This document shows, piece after piece, positions 18,465-27,320 of a DNA stretch of 64,000 nt. A model generated the notes under the pieces. That model was not told where the DNA came from, did not search any database, and saw nothing but the letters and a program-made list of their open reading frames with translations. The first letter of the stretch is position 1. Each line of letters opens with the position of its first letter. Where the stretch lies: the NCBI GenBank assembly GCA_965215385.1, contig OZ244059.1, positions 1,364,001-1,428,000 of the forward strand, read 5' to 3'. Source of the DNA: JAPORY01 sp965215385. GTDB taxonomy: Bacteria; Pseudomonadota; Alphaproteobacteria; Rhodobacterales; Rhodobacteraceae. The translations under genes were made by a program, and so were the position numbers.

Positions 18465-19328
18465 CGATATCTCCTCCAATATGATATTGCTAAGTCCTCA
18501 CGCACACAACGATCAGCACTGACCTTCCGTCGGGTTCATCGCTGTATGCCCATCTATCAGTAATAATGCTTGAGCAAAATGTCTAACGCCTGTTCGAGCA
18601 AAAAACCGAGCAAGCGCGTTGTGTGACCTCCAAACATTTTCCGTCGAAAGTGAGCCCAACTGATGAAAATGCCCGATTAATTGTAACCATTATGACGCCG
18701 AGCGTCTCTTGCTTAGGGTGATCAACTACCGGAAAACCGCAGTTGATTGATCTCATACAATTTCGAATGAGAGCAGAGTTGCAGCAGATCCAGTTCATAT
18801 CACCGCCTAGCCGCAAAGATTTTCATCAGAGCCTGTGGAACGCTAACACCATAATAGTATCTGTATACGAGCAAGAAATCTAATGACGAAGATGAATTGA
18901 ACAACATTAATCATTGCCGGTCAAACGCTCGAAAAACAGTGCGCCGAAGAAGAACTTCTGACACACGACTTTGAGTTCCTGAAGAAAACGCTCGACCGTA
19001 AGCGTCTGCAGGTAAACCGCCACGGTCTGGCACTTAGAAATACCCGCCGCGACCACATCGACAATTGGGCATCAGAAAAATTCCAAAATGCGTTCGATCT
19101 GTTCGACATAATACGCAAATGTGTCGATTTATGGGCAAGATTTCGGCCCGTGCGCTCAAGGCAAACCGGATTTTGATCGAGCTATCGTTTTCGCTAATCT
19201 CGCTAGGTCACCAAGGCGATGTCAATCAGCCCGTCGACGCAGCCAAACTTAGTCGATCACCCTAAAATTCCGTCGCTTTGGAGGCCGTTGCTTTACCGAA
19301 ATGTCTGGATTGAGCCTCACAAAGTAAA
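18465..19328. other. Spacer with unrecognised open frame
   Basis: No recognised gene. On the plus strand one frame is open for 91 codons from 18901 to 19176 (including DFEFLKKTLDRKRLQVNR) but lacks a start codon and is preceded by TGA at 18898-18900. An overlapping frame continues to 19265. This may be a decayed gene or chance. Confidence 0.35.
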
Positions 19329-20270
19329 CTAATGGATTTGGTCCCAAACAACCCGAAATCCCTGATGAGCAGTCGTACTATCCGGCGAATTTCCGGTTCT
19401 GGCCGCAATCCGATAACGATCACAATAGCTACGATGACACAAGAACGACCCGCCCTTCAGGACACGAAATCCTCGCATCAGCGTTAACCGCTGCCGAACG
19501 CGCTTCTTTAGCGACCTGACGGTGTAGTTGTTCGCGGTCCATTCCCAAACATTCCCCACCATATTGAAAAGCCCGTAGCCATTGGCAGCAAAAGACCGCG
19601 CCGGAGCACTCCCAACCCAACCATCCTTTGCTGAGTTATATTTTGGGAACTGACCCTGCCAAATGTTGCATGGCGTATAATCAAAATCATCCGGTTCCGC
19701 ATATCCCCAAGGATAAGGAACATCTTGCTGTCCACCACGGGCTGCGTGCTCCCACTCAGCTTCGGTTGGAAGCCGTCCACCCGCCCAAGCGGCATAAGCA
19801 ACAGCATCATTCCAAGATACGTGCACGACGGGATGATCTGCATGCCATACCACCGACGCTGTTCCCGGCCCGTGAATATCTCTCCAATTCGCGCCGTCAA
19901 CGCGGCGCCACCATTCCGCGCCTGCTACGCCGGCCGTTGCAATCAGCCCACGCGAAACGTCGGACCAAAAAACAAATGACCAGCCAAAACGCTCCGCATC
20001 AGTTTCATAATTGGTTGTGGCCACGAACTCGGCAAATTCCGCGTTGGTTACAGTCGTAGTGCCAATCTCAAAGGGCTGTAACGCTTTCTTTCGGAATGGG
20101 CCTTCGCCGTCATCGGGGATCTTTGGTGAATTGGTTCCGAGAAATCCATGACCACCGGGAATCAAAACCGTCGCAAATGACGCCTGTTCGTTCGCACACG
20201 ACGAAAGTCTCGGTGCAACGACAGTGCCATCAACCTCTCGGCGGGGTGAACAACAAGGCTTTGGCGTCAC
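19329..20270 (-). CDS. Formylglycine-generating enzyme (sulfatase activator)
   Basis: A 313-residue SUMF1/FGE-fold enzyme that oxidises the Cys of a CxPxR motif in a sulfatase to formylglycine with O2 and copper. Domain landmarks: LIPGGHGFLGTNSP near the N-terminus, TVTNAEFAEFV, VHVSWNDAVAYAAWAGGRLP, TEAEWEHAARGG and MVGNVWEWT. The active-site segment GGSFLCHRSYCDRYR has both catalytic cysteines (Cys278 and Cys283) with the same spacing as human FGE, so this is a true FGE and not merely a lectin-like homologue. No signal peptide, so it is cytoplasmic. GTG start at 20270, 10 bases after the SDR stop; it is the last gene of the sulfatase operon. Its obvious client is the sulfatase at 22865-24349. 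Confidence 0.93.
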   Translation of the reverse strand: MTPKPCCSPRREVDGTVVAPRLSSCANEQASFATVLIPGGHGFLGTNSPKIPDDGEGPFRKKALQPFEIGTTTVTNAEFAEFVATTNYETDAERFGWSFVFWSDVSRGLIATAGVAGAEWWRRVDGANWRDIHGPGTASVVWHADHPVVHVSWNDAVAYAAWAGGRLPTEAEWEHAARGGQQDVPYPWGYAEPDDFDYTPCNIWQGQFPKYNSAKDGWVGSAPARSFAANGYGLFNMVGNVWEWTANNYTVRSLKKRVRQRLTLMRGFRVLKGGSFLCHRSYCDRYRIAARTGNSPDSTTAHQGFRVVWDQIH

Positions 20271-20279
20271 AAGCGGCGG

Positions 20280-21062
20280 CTAAAGTGGTCGCCGTGCCAA
20301 CGAAAAGACCTGTCCGGTCGGGCCGCCGACGGCTTGCGTCGCTATTCGCAGTGCCAGCGCTGCCACTTCGTTTGGATGTTTAACCCGCTCCCATGCTGGC
20401 AGACCTTTAGGCAAACTATCTGGCTCTTGCGACAGTATTTCTTCCGGGCTCCGTTCTCTTCCGGGCACAGGATTATCAAAGGTCGCCGTTGCCGTCGGGC
20501 CGGGTACAAGATGGTTAACCTCGACTTCGCGCTGCCAAAGTTCGTTTGCGAGAGCGTTTGTCAACATATTGAGCGCAGCTTTAGAAACATGGTAAGCACT
20601 GCTGTTGGTCCCGGCAGTAAAACCCTTGCCAGAGGTGAGGTTGATGATCTTACTACCCTTTCGCAATGATGAGAGCAAATGTCGCGTGATCAAATAGGGC
20701 GCACGGACGTTAACCTCCATAGTTTTCCACCAAAGCTTAGCATCTGATTCCGCAAAAACGCCACGTTCAAGATACACACCAGCGTTGTTGACAATGATGT
20801 CAATGCCGTCAAATTCCGCCTTCACCGCCGAACAAAAGCCGACCGTCGCTTTCGCACTTGATAGATCAACAGCGACAGCGAGGCAACGCCGACCCATAGC
20901 CTCAATCTCGGCGGCGACGGTGCTAATCTCTGCTGCTGATCGTGCGCAAATCGCAACGTCGGCACCGGATAGCGCAAAGGTTCGGGCTATCGACCTTCCA
21001 ATACCACGCCCAGCACCTGTGACAACGGCGACCTTCTCATTGAGTGCCTGAGTTTGAGACAA
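20280..21062 (-). CDS. Short-chain dehydrogenase/reductase
   Basis: A 260-residue classical SDR. The cofactor loop TGAGRGIGRS lies at about residues 16-25, NNAG at about 91-94, the catalytic Ser in NLTSGKGF and the Tyr-x3-Lys in SAYHVSK. Arg at the end of the second strand (CARSA) favours NADP(H) but is not decisive. It starts two bases after the transketolase-N stop and ends 10 bases before the FGE start, so it is part of the same transcript. It probably oxidises a hydroxyl of the imported substrate or reduces an aldehyde or ketone released by the transketolase (inference). It is a cytoplasmic enzyme. Confidence 0.88.
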   Translation of the reverse strand: MSQTQALNEKVAVVTGAGRGIGRSIARTFALSGADVAICARSAAEISTVAAEIEAMGRRCLAVAVDLSSAKATVGFCSAVKAEFDGIDIIVNNAGVYLERGVFAESDAKLWWKTMEVNVRAPYLITRHLLSSLRKGSKIINLTSGKGFTAGTNSSAYHVSKAALNMLTNALANELWQREVEVNHLVPGPTATATFDNPVPGRERSPEEILSQEPDSLPKGLPAWERVKHPNEVAALALRIATQAVGGPTGQVFSLARRPL

Positions 21063-21063
21063 G

Positions 21064-21897
21064 TCAGTCCTCTAGTACAATAATTTTAGCATCAATTTCT
21101 GCAATGCCGGCATCCCAGTCAACAGCACCCTTGGCAACATAATGTGCCATCGGTAACGCCCGCTGTAGACAAGCAATGCCGTCCCATAGCTGCGTGTCAC
21201 AAATCATGGCGTAAGGACATTCAAGGGTAGTCTGCGCCTCGGTAAAGGCATCCAAGAGTTCCGCAATATCCGTGCCGCGGATACGGCGGGCTTTGAAACC
21301 AAAGGCTTCAAACTTCTCTGGGACTGGCTCAACAGCCATCACCTCGCCCGTATGACCAGACGCCTGCATATCATTATTGTCAACAATCAAACAAAGATTT
21401 GAGAGTCGCTGATGACCGGCGAACATCGCACCCTCCCAAACATTACCCTCTTGCAACTCACCGTCGGACAGTAGGCAATATACCCGCGCATCGGATCCTT
21501 GTTGGCGAAGCGCCCACGCGAGCCCAGCCGACTGGCTGGGGCCCTGTCCCAGAGAGCCTGCCGTAATCTCAAATCCAAGCTGGCCCTCAATCGGACTTTG
21601 GTCCACCCACGACCCATCGGCATTAATGCTACGCAGGTCATCCATCGTATAATGACCGCTTTCGGCCAAAGCTGCATAGGTCATAATCGCATCATGACCG
21701 TTCGAAAGCACGAAGCGATCATGAAACCAGCCTTTCCCATCTGAACGCAACTCATTAAAATAAAGCACACTGGCGATGTCAGCGAGCGCGACCCCTTGAG
21801 CGGCATAACCGCCTCGCTGTCGGCAAATTTCAAGTACATTTCGGCGGATTTTGGCGGCAATTAATTCGAGTTGCCAGATCAATGAATTGCGACTCAT
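21064..21897 (-). CDS. Transketolase-like, N-terminal (ThDP-binding) subunit
   Basis: A 277-residue alpha subunit of a split transketolase. Landmarks: DRFVLSNGHDA (family SxGH), TAGSLGQGPSQSAGLA, and the thiamine diphosphate/Mg motif SDGELQEGNVWE...LCLIVDNND. It overlaps the C-terminal subunit gene by four bases and is two bases from the SDR. Two-gene transketolases of this kind occur in many sugar-catabolic operons and often act on unusual ketoses. The subunit needs its partner (21894-22865). It transfers a two-carbon ketol unit; acceptor and donor are unknown here, and the setting suggests a desulfated sugar derivative. Confidence 0.88.
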   Translation of the reverse strand: MSRNSLIWQLELIAAKIRRNVLEICRQRGGYAAQGVALADIASVLYFNELRSDGKGWFHDRFVLSNGHDAIMTYAALAESGHYTMDDLRSINADGSWVDQSPIEGQLGFEITAGSLGQGPSQSAGLAWALRQQGSDARVYCLLSDGELQEGNVWEGAMFAGHQRLSNLCLIVDNNDMQASGHTGEVMAVEPVPEKFEAFGFKARRIRGTDIAELLDAFTEAQTTLECPYAMICDTQLWDGIACLQRALPMAHYVAKGAVDWDAGIAEIDAKIIVLED

Positions 21898-22865
21898 GCT
21901 GCTCCCCCCGCAATCCTCTCGGCAAGGGTTTCGGCGTCAAGGCTAAGCGCACGGCGGATGAAAGGAAGCGTACCACCCGGTGCCCAGGTGTCGGGAAGAC
22001 CAAAGCGGGTAACGCGGGGACCGCCGCCGATGTCAGAAATAATCTCGGCGACAAGTGACCCAAGACCCGTGACAATCTGGTGGTTCTCAATGGTCACGAC
22101 CTGATTGTGCGCAAAGGCAAAATCCGCAATTTCATTTTCGCGCACGGGTTTAATCGTCGGGACATGCAATAGTGAGTGATCAATGCCTTGAGCATTCAAC
22201 ACGGCGGAGGTTTCCAATGCCCACTGCGTACCGTGCCCTGTTGCAATTATACCGATACCTGATCCCTCGCAGAGTCGGTAGGTCTTGCCGAGTTCAAAAG
22301 TGAACTCCTTCGGATCAAGAATGCGCAGTGTATCCCCACGATGCCCACGGATATAGGTAAGACCCGGCCAATCGACCGCCGCTTCTACTGCCGCACGAAA
22401 ATCGGTCGGATCCGCCGGATCAATAACCCTGGCATTGGGAATTGCACGCACCATGCCGAGATCTTCTGCCGCTTGATGATGAATACGTGCGGGGTTTGCG
22501 ATTCCCGGCGTGAAGCCAATGGCGATATTGGTCGGACCAATCTGACGATTAGTGCCAGGGCCGCTGCCGGTTCCCATGCAAATCATCATCTGATCAAAGG
22601 CCCGGCGCGTGAGGTAACACGCAAAGCAGGTCGCGATCGGAACCAAACCACCCTTGGCGACCCCCGCTGCAACGGATAGCAGGTTTTGCTCGGCCATGCC
22701 GACCTCTAAGTGTTGTGCTGGCAACTCTTGCTTGACCCGCACAACTTGGCAATACTTGCTTAAGTCCGCACTCACGATGATGACGTCTTTGCGACGCGAG
22801 CAGAGATCAAAGCTGATGGCGTCAAATGGTGCCGGATCAAAAATCTGCGGGCCGGTAAGCAACAT
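21894..22865 (-). CDS. Transketolase-like, C-terminal subunit
   Basis: A 323-residue beta subunit with the pyrimidine-binding and C-terminal transketolase domains. The catalytic Glu that activates thiamine lies in EVGMAEQNLLSVAAGVA. Next come GPTNIAIGFTPGIANPARIHHQAAEDLGMVRA-type sequence, with the His residues of the active site, and VVTIENHQIVTGLGS in the last domain. Start ATG overlaps the sulfatase stop (TGATG), and the stop overlaps the next gene by four bases, so translation is coupled through the whole operon. Compared with the other C-subunit of the window (29064-30080) it is clearly a different gene, not a recent duplicate. Confidence 0.88.
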   Translation of the reverse strand: MLLTGPQIFDPAPFDAISFDLCSRRKDVIIVSADLSKYCQVVRVKQELPAQHLEVGMAEQNLLSVAAGVAKGGLVPIATCFACYLTRRAFDQMMICMGTGSGPGTNRQIGPTNIAIGFTPGIANPARIHHQAAEDLGMVRAIPNARVIDPADPTDFRAAVEAAVDWPGLTYIRGHRGDTLRILDPKEFTFELGKTYRLCEGSGIGIIATGHGTQWALETSAVLNAQGIDHSLLHVPTIKPVRENEIADFAFAHNQVVTIENHQIVTGLGSLVAEIISDIGGGPRVTRFGLPDTWAPGGTLPFIRRALSLDAETLAERIAGGAA

Positions 22866-24349
22866 CAGTTCACTAGAATCGCTTGTGGAAGTAGGATCGT
22901 CTCAAGATATTCCTTGGCATCAGTGTGCGTAACCCAGTTCGGAGGCGGGAAATCTGCCGACCTATCCCAGTCGTCACCGGTTGCCGCCATATGAGCAGAA
23001 ATTTCTGCGTCAAACCGCTCCATCAATGCGACGCGAGTAGGGTCGTCCACCAGATTCTCCTGCTCATTTGGATCGGTACGCTCGTCAAAAAGCATAGCGC
23101 GGTGATCCTTGCGGCGGACGTAGAGCCAGTCCTTGGTACGAATTCCGCGCTCGGCATAAGGCGTATATTCCATCGGATTTCCACCCGTCTGCGTAAACAG
23201 TTGATACCAAATGCGATGCCGATGATTGGTCGTCGTACCATCCAACACCGGGAGGTAACTTCGGCTATCACGGCCCTCGGGCATTTCGATTCCCACAAGA
23301 TCGAACAGCGTTGCCATCATATCGACGCCGACATCAACGAGAGCCCCGGTTCGTTGTGGCTTGAACCGCGCCGGATAGCGGATGATCAACGGTACCTGCA
23401 TAGCGGCGCGATAGGCTTGGCTCTTAATCCCACAAAAGAATCCGTGCTGACCCAACATGTCACCGTGATCGCTAAGGAAAATGACCATGGTGTTCTCCGC
23501 AATCCCCAGCGCATCAAACTGGTTGAGAATGCGTCCCAAATTCCAGTCGATATTATGGATCATACCGTAATATTCAGCAATAAATTCGCGAATCTCAGCC
23601 TCGGTCTCGACCTCGCCCACCGGCTTTGTCTCATGCGCCGCATGGCTCTTGTGACCAGCGCGAGGATCATTGCCGCAGAGAACTTCCGTTCGATGCTTTT
23701 GAACTTTCGCTTGTAGTTCGGGATTGGGCACACCTGACGGCAATAGTATTTCCTCAGGCCGATAAAGGCGGCGCAAGTAATCAGGAATATCCATCGGGAA
23801 ATGTGGCGGACCATAGCTAAGATAACCAAAGAACGGCGCCTCATTCTTCGCCGCGCGGGCAATGAACGCCAGAAATTGATCAGTTTGGAAATCGGGTTCG
23901 TAGCGCCTCGAATGATAGGCTTGCCCAGCATCATCGTAGTAGATTGATGAAAGGTAGTCATGACCACGGTTAAAGCCGACAAAATGATCGAAGCCGAAGC
24001 GACGATCTGGCGGCACAAAACCAGGCTTGGGACCGCCTTCTAAGTGCCACTTACCAATGTAACCCGTCTGGTATCCGAAATCTTGCAGATATTCAGCCAA
24101 AAAGCCTTGGCCGGCACGCAAAGGGAAATGATTTTGAACCATACCGTGCCCTTGGGCATACTTGCCCGTAAGCATCGAAGCTCTAAAAGGGCAGCAGATC
24201 GGGTAGCTAGTATACGCCTCCTCGAAATGAACCCCTTCAGCACTCAAGCGGTCGATATTGGCGGTGCGGATCACCGGATTTTCGGCGCAGCCCATCGCGT
24301 CATACCGCATCTGATCAGCGTAGATGATGACGATATTCGGCTGGGTCAT
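22865..24349 (-). CDS. Type I (Cys-type) sulfatase, apparently cytoplasmic
   Basis: A 494-residue alkaline-phosphatase-fold sulfatase. The N-terminus MTQPNIVIIYADQMRYDAMG is the metal-binding strand, with no signal peptide. The formylglycine site is CCPFRASMLTGK: Cys52 of C-x-P-x-R (52-56) is the residue to be modified. The second signature TGYIGKWHL is present, and FLSDHGDMLGQHG supplies metal ligands. The enzyme would hydrolyse an organic sulfate ester inside the cell. It is co-transcribed with an FGE able to mature it and with a tripartite transporter upstream, so the substrate is likely imported with its sulfate. It overlaps tctA by four bases and the transketolase gene by one base. Specificity cannot be read from the sequence. 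Confidence 0.92.
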   Translation of the reverse strand: MTQPNIVIIYADQMRYDAMGCAENPVIRTANIDRLSAEGVHFEEAYTSYPICCPFRASMLTGKYAQGHGMVQNHFPLRAGQGFLAEYLQDFGYQTGYIGKWHLEGGPKPGFVPPDRRFGFDHFVGFNRGHDYLSSIYYDDAGQAYHSRRYEPDFQTDQFLAFIARAAKNEAPFFGYLSYGPPHFPMDIPDYLRRLYRPEEILLPSGVPNPELQAKVQKHRTEVLCGNDPRAGHKSHAAHETKPVGEVETEAEIREFIAEYYGMIHNIDWNLGRILNQFDALGIAENTMVIFLSDHGDMLGQHGFFCGIKSQAYRAAMQVPLIIRYPARFKPQRTGALVDVGVDMMATLFDLVGIEMPEGRDSRSYLPVLDGTTTNHRHRIWYQLFTQTGGNPMEYTPYAERGIRTKDWLYVRRKDHRAMLFDERTDPNEQENLVDDPTRVALMERFDAEISAHMAATGDDWDRSADFPPPNWVTHTDAKEYLETILLPQAILVN

Positions 24350-25827
24350 TTGCGTAGCCTCGACGAGATTGGCTCCCAGAGGATAGTTAGTGCCAATGCC
24401 GCATAGATCGTCAGACCGATAGGTGAATTAAAAAATTCAATTACGGAACCGTCGGCGATAGTGAGTGACTGGCGCAATGAGTTCTCGAGAATCGGACCCA
24501 AGACAAAGCCAATGGATAAGGGAGCGATAGAATACCCCAATTTTCGCACCACATAACCAACAATCCCGGCCCCTAGCAATACACTCACATTGAAGAAACT
24601 ATTGGAGACCGAATAAATCCCAACGAAACTAAGCAACAACACCGTCGGCACAATTACCGCGGTCGGGACACGGATCAAATGCGCCGCAAAGCGAATCGCA
24701 ACGAGGCCAATAAACATCATCAGAATGTTGATGACAAAAAGCCCCATGAATATCGCGTACATCAAGTCCGGTTCGTCCGAAAACAGCTTGGGACCGGGGG
24801 TCAAGCCTTGAATAAGTAGCGCACCAAGCAATACCGCAGCGGCCGGCGAGCCGGGCACACCAAGCGTCAACGTCGGAATGAGGGCACCACCCACCGTGGC
24901 ATTGTTGGCGGTTTCAGGCGCAACGATTCCCTCAGGTATACCCGTGCCATATTTTTCTGGCTCACTCGAACGTCGCTTCGCCTCCGAGTAGGCAAAAAAC
25001 GCCCCGACAGCCGCGCCTTCGCCGGGGATAATACCGATCACCGTTCCGATAATTGACGACCGCAAGATAACATCCTTCATGCGGCCTAACGTCTTCAATC
25101 CGGGTAGTTTGACCGTTAAACTATCGAGAGAGAAATCAACCTTTCGGGCGGCCCGCTCGGCACCGATTAGTACTTCGGACATCGCAAACAGACCGACGAG
25201 GAACGGCACGAGCGGCAATCCCTCGTAGAGATGGTAGCTCCCAAATGTGTACCTCTCGGTGCCGTTAAGTTCGTCTAATCCCCATGTGGTCAAGAAGATC
25301 CCAAGACCGCCCACCAATAGACCCTTGGGCAAACTTTGCCCCGCAACACGTACAACAACAATGAGGCCAAAGACGGAGATCGCCAAATATTCCCGCGGTC
25401 CAAATTTGGCGGCAAGTTGCGCCATAAATGGCGCAATAAGTGCCAAGCATACGGCACTGAAAATTCCGCCAATGATTGAGCCCGTGAGCGAAAAACCAAG
25501 CGCTTCACCGCCTCGACCCTGTTTGAACATATTGTTGCCGTCGAGCACCGTTGCAATCGCCGCTCCAGTACCGGGAATTCCGACCGCGATGGCTGAAATA
25601 GAACCGCCATAGATTGCCGCTGAGTAGATCCCGAGCAGCAGAACCATTGATGGGACGGTCTCTAAGTAGAAAGTGAAGGGTAAAGCCAGCGCAATCGCAA
25701 TCGGCGGACCAAGACCCGGCAAAATACCAATCACAAGGCCAAGTACGATGCCCAAGATCAGCAGCAGCATTGTCAGGGGATCAACAAGCAACCCAAGAGC
25801 GGATAAAAGGGCAGCGTCATCAAGCAT
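24346..25827 (-). CDS. tctA: Tripartite tricarboxylate transporter, large permease TctA
   Basis: A 493-residue inner-membrane protein with about 11-12 helices, the large permease of a TTT carrier (PF01970). Family signatures include LGLVIGILPGLGPPIAIALALP near the N-terminus, GIPGTGAAIATVLDGN, and the repeated half-site GIIPGEGAAVGAFFAYSEAKR with ALIPTLTLGVPGSPAAAVLLG. The ATG at 25827 lies two bases beyond the tctB stop; an upstream frame extension overlaps tctB and is not family-like. It ends overlapping the sulfatase start. Together with TctB and TctC it should import a carboxylated solute using the ion gradient. Confidence 0.93.
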   Translation of the reverse strand: MLDDAALLSALGLLVDPLTMLLLILGIVLGLVIGILPGLGPPIAIALALPFTFYLETVPSMVLLLGIYSAAIYGGSISAIAVGIPGTGAAIATVLDGNNMFKQGRGGEALGFSLTGSIIGGIFSAVCLALIAPFMAQLAAKFGPREYLAISVFGLIVVVRVAGQSLPKGLLVGGLGIFLTTWGLDELNGTERYTFGSYHLYEGLPLVPFLVGLFAMSEVLIGAERAARKVDFSLDSLTVKLPGLKTLGRMKDVILRSSIIGTVIGIIPGEGAAVGAFFAYSEAKRRSSEPEKYGTGIPEGIVAPETANNATVGGALIPTLTLGVPGSPAAAVLLGALLIQGLTPGPKLFSDEPDLMYAIFMGLFVINILMMFIGLVAIRFAAHLIRVPTAVIVPTVLLLSFVGIYSVSNSFFNVSVLLGAGIVGYVVRKLGYSIAPLSIGFVLGPILENSLRQSLTIADGSVIEFFNSPIGLTIYAALALTILWEPISSRLRK

Positions 25828-25828
25828 G

Positions 25829-26290
25829 TCAGAGCAACCCGATCCCGAGACCATAAGTAAAGATCAAGGTAACGGCCGCAGTAAGTGTCAACACGACGGC
25901 GTAGGTTAGGGGTTTAAAGACGCCCATAGCCAATAGGCTTAGTGGGCCTAAAACGAGTGCCATCGGTACGAACCCAACGTTACGCCAGATCGCGTAACAC
26001 GCAACGGCGACGATGAGCATTAGGAGACTTTGCCGCGCCTCCTCAGCGTCAGCAAAAACCTTTTCGCCGTCGTCACCGCCAGCCGATCCATTAATGAGAT
26101 AGGCATATCCGACAACGACGGCGCACAGTGCCACCAGACCAAGCGTAAGTTGCGGAAAAAACTTTGAGGGCAATCCAGCACTCGCCAGCAATCCAGCGGT
26201 GGTAAATCCCTCTGCTATCCAAGCGAAATAAACGCAACCCCCAATCACAGCCACCGAAAATATCAGATTGGCAACGCGTTGGCTGAGCAT
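25829..26290 (-). CDS. tctB: Tripartite tricarboxylate transporter, small permease TctB
   Basis: A 153-residue inner-membrane protein with four predicted helices (for example NLIFSVAVIGGCVYFAWI, LTLGLVALCAVVVGYAYLI, SLLMLIVAVACYAIW, LTYAVVLTLTAAVTLIF). The conserved LPSKFFPQLT motif follows the first helix, as in TctB proteins. A charged loop (GGDDGEKVFADAEEARQ) separates helices 2 and 3. It lies 64 bases after tctC and directly before tctA, the standard order of TTT operons. Confidence 0.9.
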   Translation of the reverse strand: MLSQRVANLIFSVAVIGGCVYFAWIAEGFTTAGLLASAGLPSKFFPQLTLGLVALCAVVVGYAYLINGSAGGDDGEKVFADAEEARQSLLMLIVAVACYAIWRNVGFVPMALVLGPLSLLAMGVFKPLTYAVVLTLTAAVTLIFTYGLGIGLL

Positions 26291-26354
26291 CAGTCAATCT
26301 TAAGCAGAGAAACAACGCGCTGAACAACTCAATCGGCTTAGCAGGTACTTTTCG

Positions 26355-27320
26355 TTACTTGTGAAGTAGCCCTAAGCTATCAAGAAGCGGTGAATAAAGG
26401 TCTATTCCAGACTGAATCAGCGCGCTTGTCGCCGCAACCCCGTGCGTCCAATCATAGCTAACGGCTTTCGGCACCTGAGAAATAAACGCTTCCTCACCCA
26501 TGGACTCAGACGCCGCCAGCAGCTTATCAATGATCTCTTGCGGGGTGCCGGCCTTCACTGCCAAACCGCCGTGGACCCAAGTACCTGCTTGTTTGCTAGG
26601 GAAGGCCTCTCCAACCGTGCGAACCCCCGGTAAGTCCTTCTCGAAATACGGTTTACGGTCATTATCGAGAATTATCAGTGGCCGGATTTCATCGCCATAG
26701 GCATGTATTGAGGCGACCTGCCCGACCGCAACATCGACTTGACCGCCGATTAATCCAGCAAGCGTTGCTGGCACTGTTTTCAAGGCGATCGTATTAAACT
26801 CCAGTCCAAATTCAGCGGCCATCTGCACGGCAGATAAGTTGGGCGGTGCCCCAAAATTATTCACGCCCATTTTCAGCTTGTTCGCCTGAGCACCTTCAAT
26901 GAACTCTTCAAAAGTGGTGTAAGGGCTGTCCTTGCCGACATACAGCGCGTTGGACGCGGAAATCCCGGCGTAGAGCGGGACGAAGTCTTTTAGCGGATCG
27001 TATGGTGTCTCTCGGGTCAACGGCACCACCATAAAACTTGGCGGCGACCAGTTGAAGACTGTATAGCCATCGGCTGGCGCCTCAAGTACGCTCATTGTTG
27101 CGGGGATATGAGCCCCGCCCGGTTTGTTTACGACATTGACCGGTACCCCAAGTGCCTCGCTGAGAACCTCGGCATTCATCCGTGCCACGATATCAGCATT
27201 ACCGCCAGCACCGAAGGAAACAACATAGGTAATCGGCCTTTCGGGCCATTCTGCAAGAGCCGCGCTTGCGCTTATGCCAATTGCGGCAACGCCAGCAGTT
27301 ATCAATTTGAAAAGAGTCAT
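26355..27320 (-). CDS. tctC: Tripartite tricarboxylate transporter, binding protein TctC
   Basis: A 321-residue periplasmic solute-binding protein (Bug/TctC family). The start at 27320 follows GGGAGGGC. A signal peptide is evident (FKLITAGVAAIGISASAALA, then EWPERPITYVV). The mature protein opens with PITYVVSFGAGGNADIVAR, the family's ligand-binding entry, and contains NVVNKPGGAHIPATM (usual VVNKPGAGG-like motif) and GQVDVAVGQVASIHAY. Bug proteins bind carboxylated ligands, so the operon's substrate probably bears a carboxylate (inference). It is the first gene of the eight-gene minus-strand operon; its promoter lies in the divergent region 27321-28140. Confidence 0.92.
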   Translation of the reverse strand: MTLFKLITAGVAAIGISASAALAEWPERPITYVVSFGAGGNADIVARMNAEVLSEALGVPVNVVNKPGGAHIPATMSVLEAPADGYTVFNWSPPSFMVVPLTRETPYDPLKDFVPLYAGISASNALYVGKDSPYTTFEEFIEGAQANKLKMGVNNFGAPPNLSAVQMAAEFGLEFNTIALKTVPATLAGLIGGQVDVAVGQVASIHAYGDEIRPLIILDNDRKPYFEKDLPGVRTVGEAFPSKQAGTWVHGGLAVKAGTPQEIIDKLLAASESMGEEAFISQVPKAVSYDWTHGVAATSALIQSGIDLYSPLLDSLGLLHK

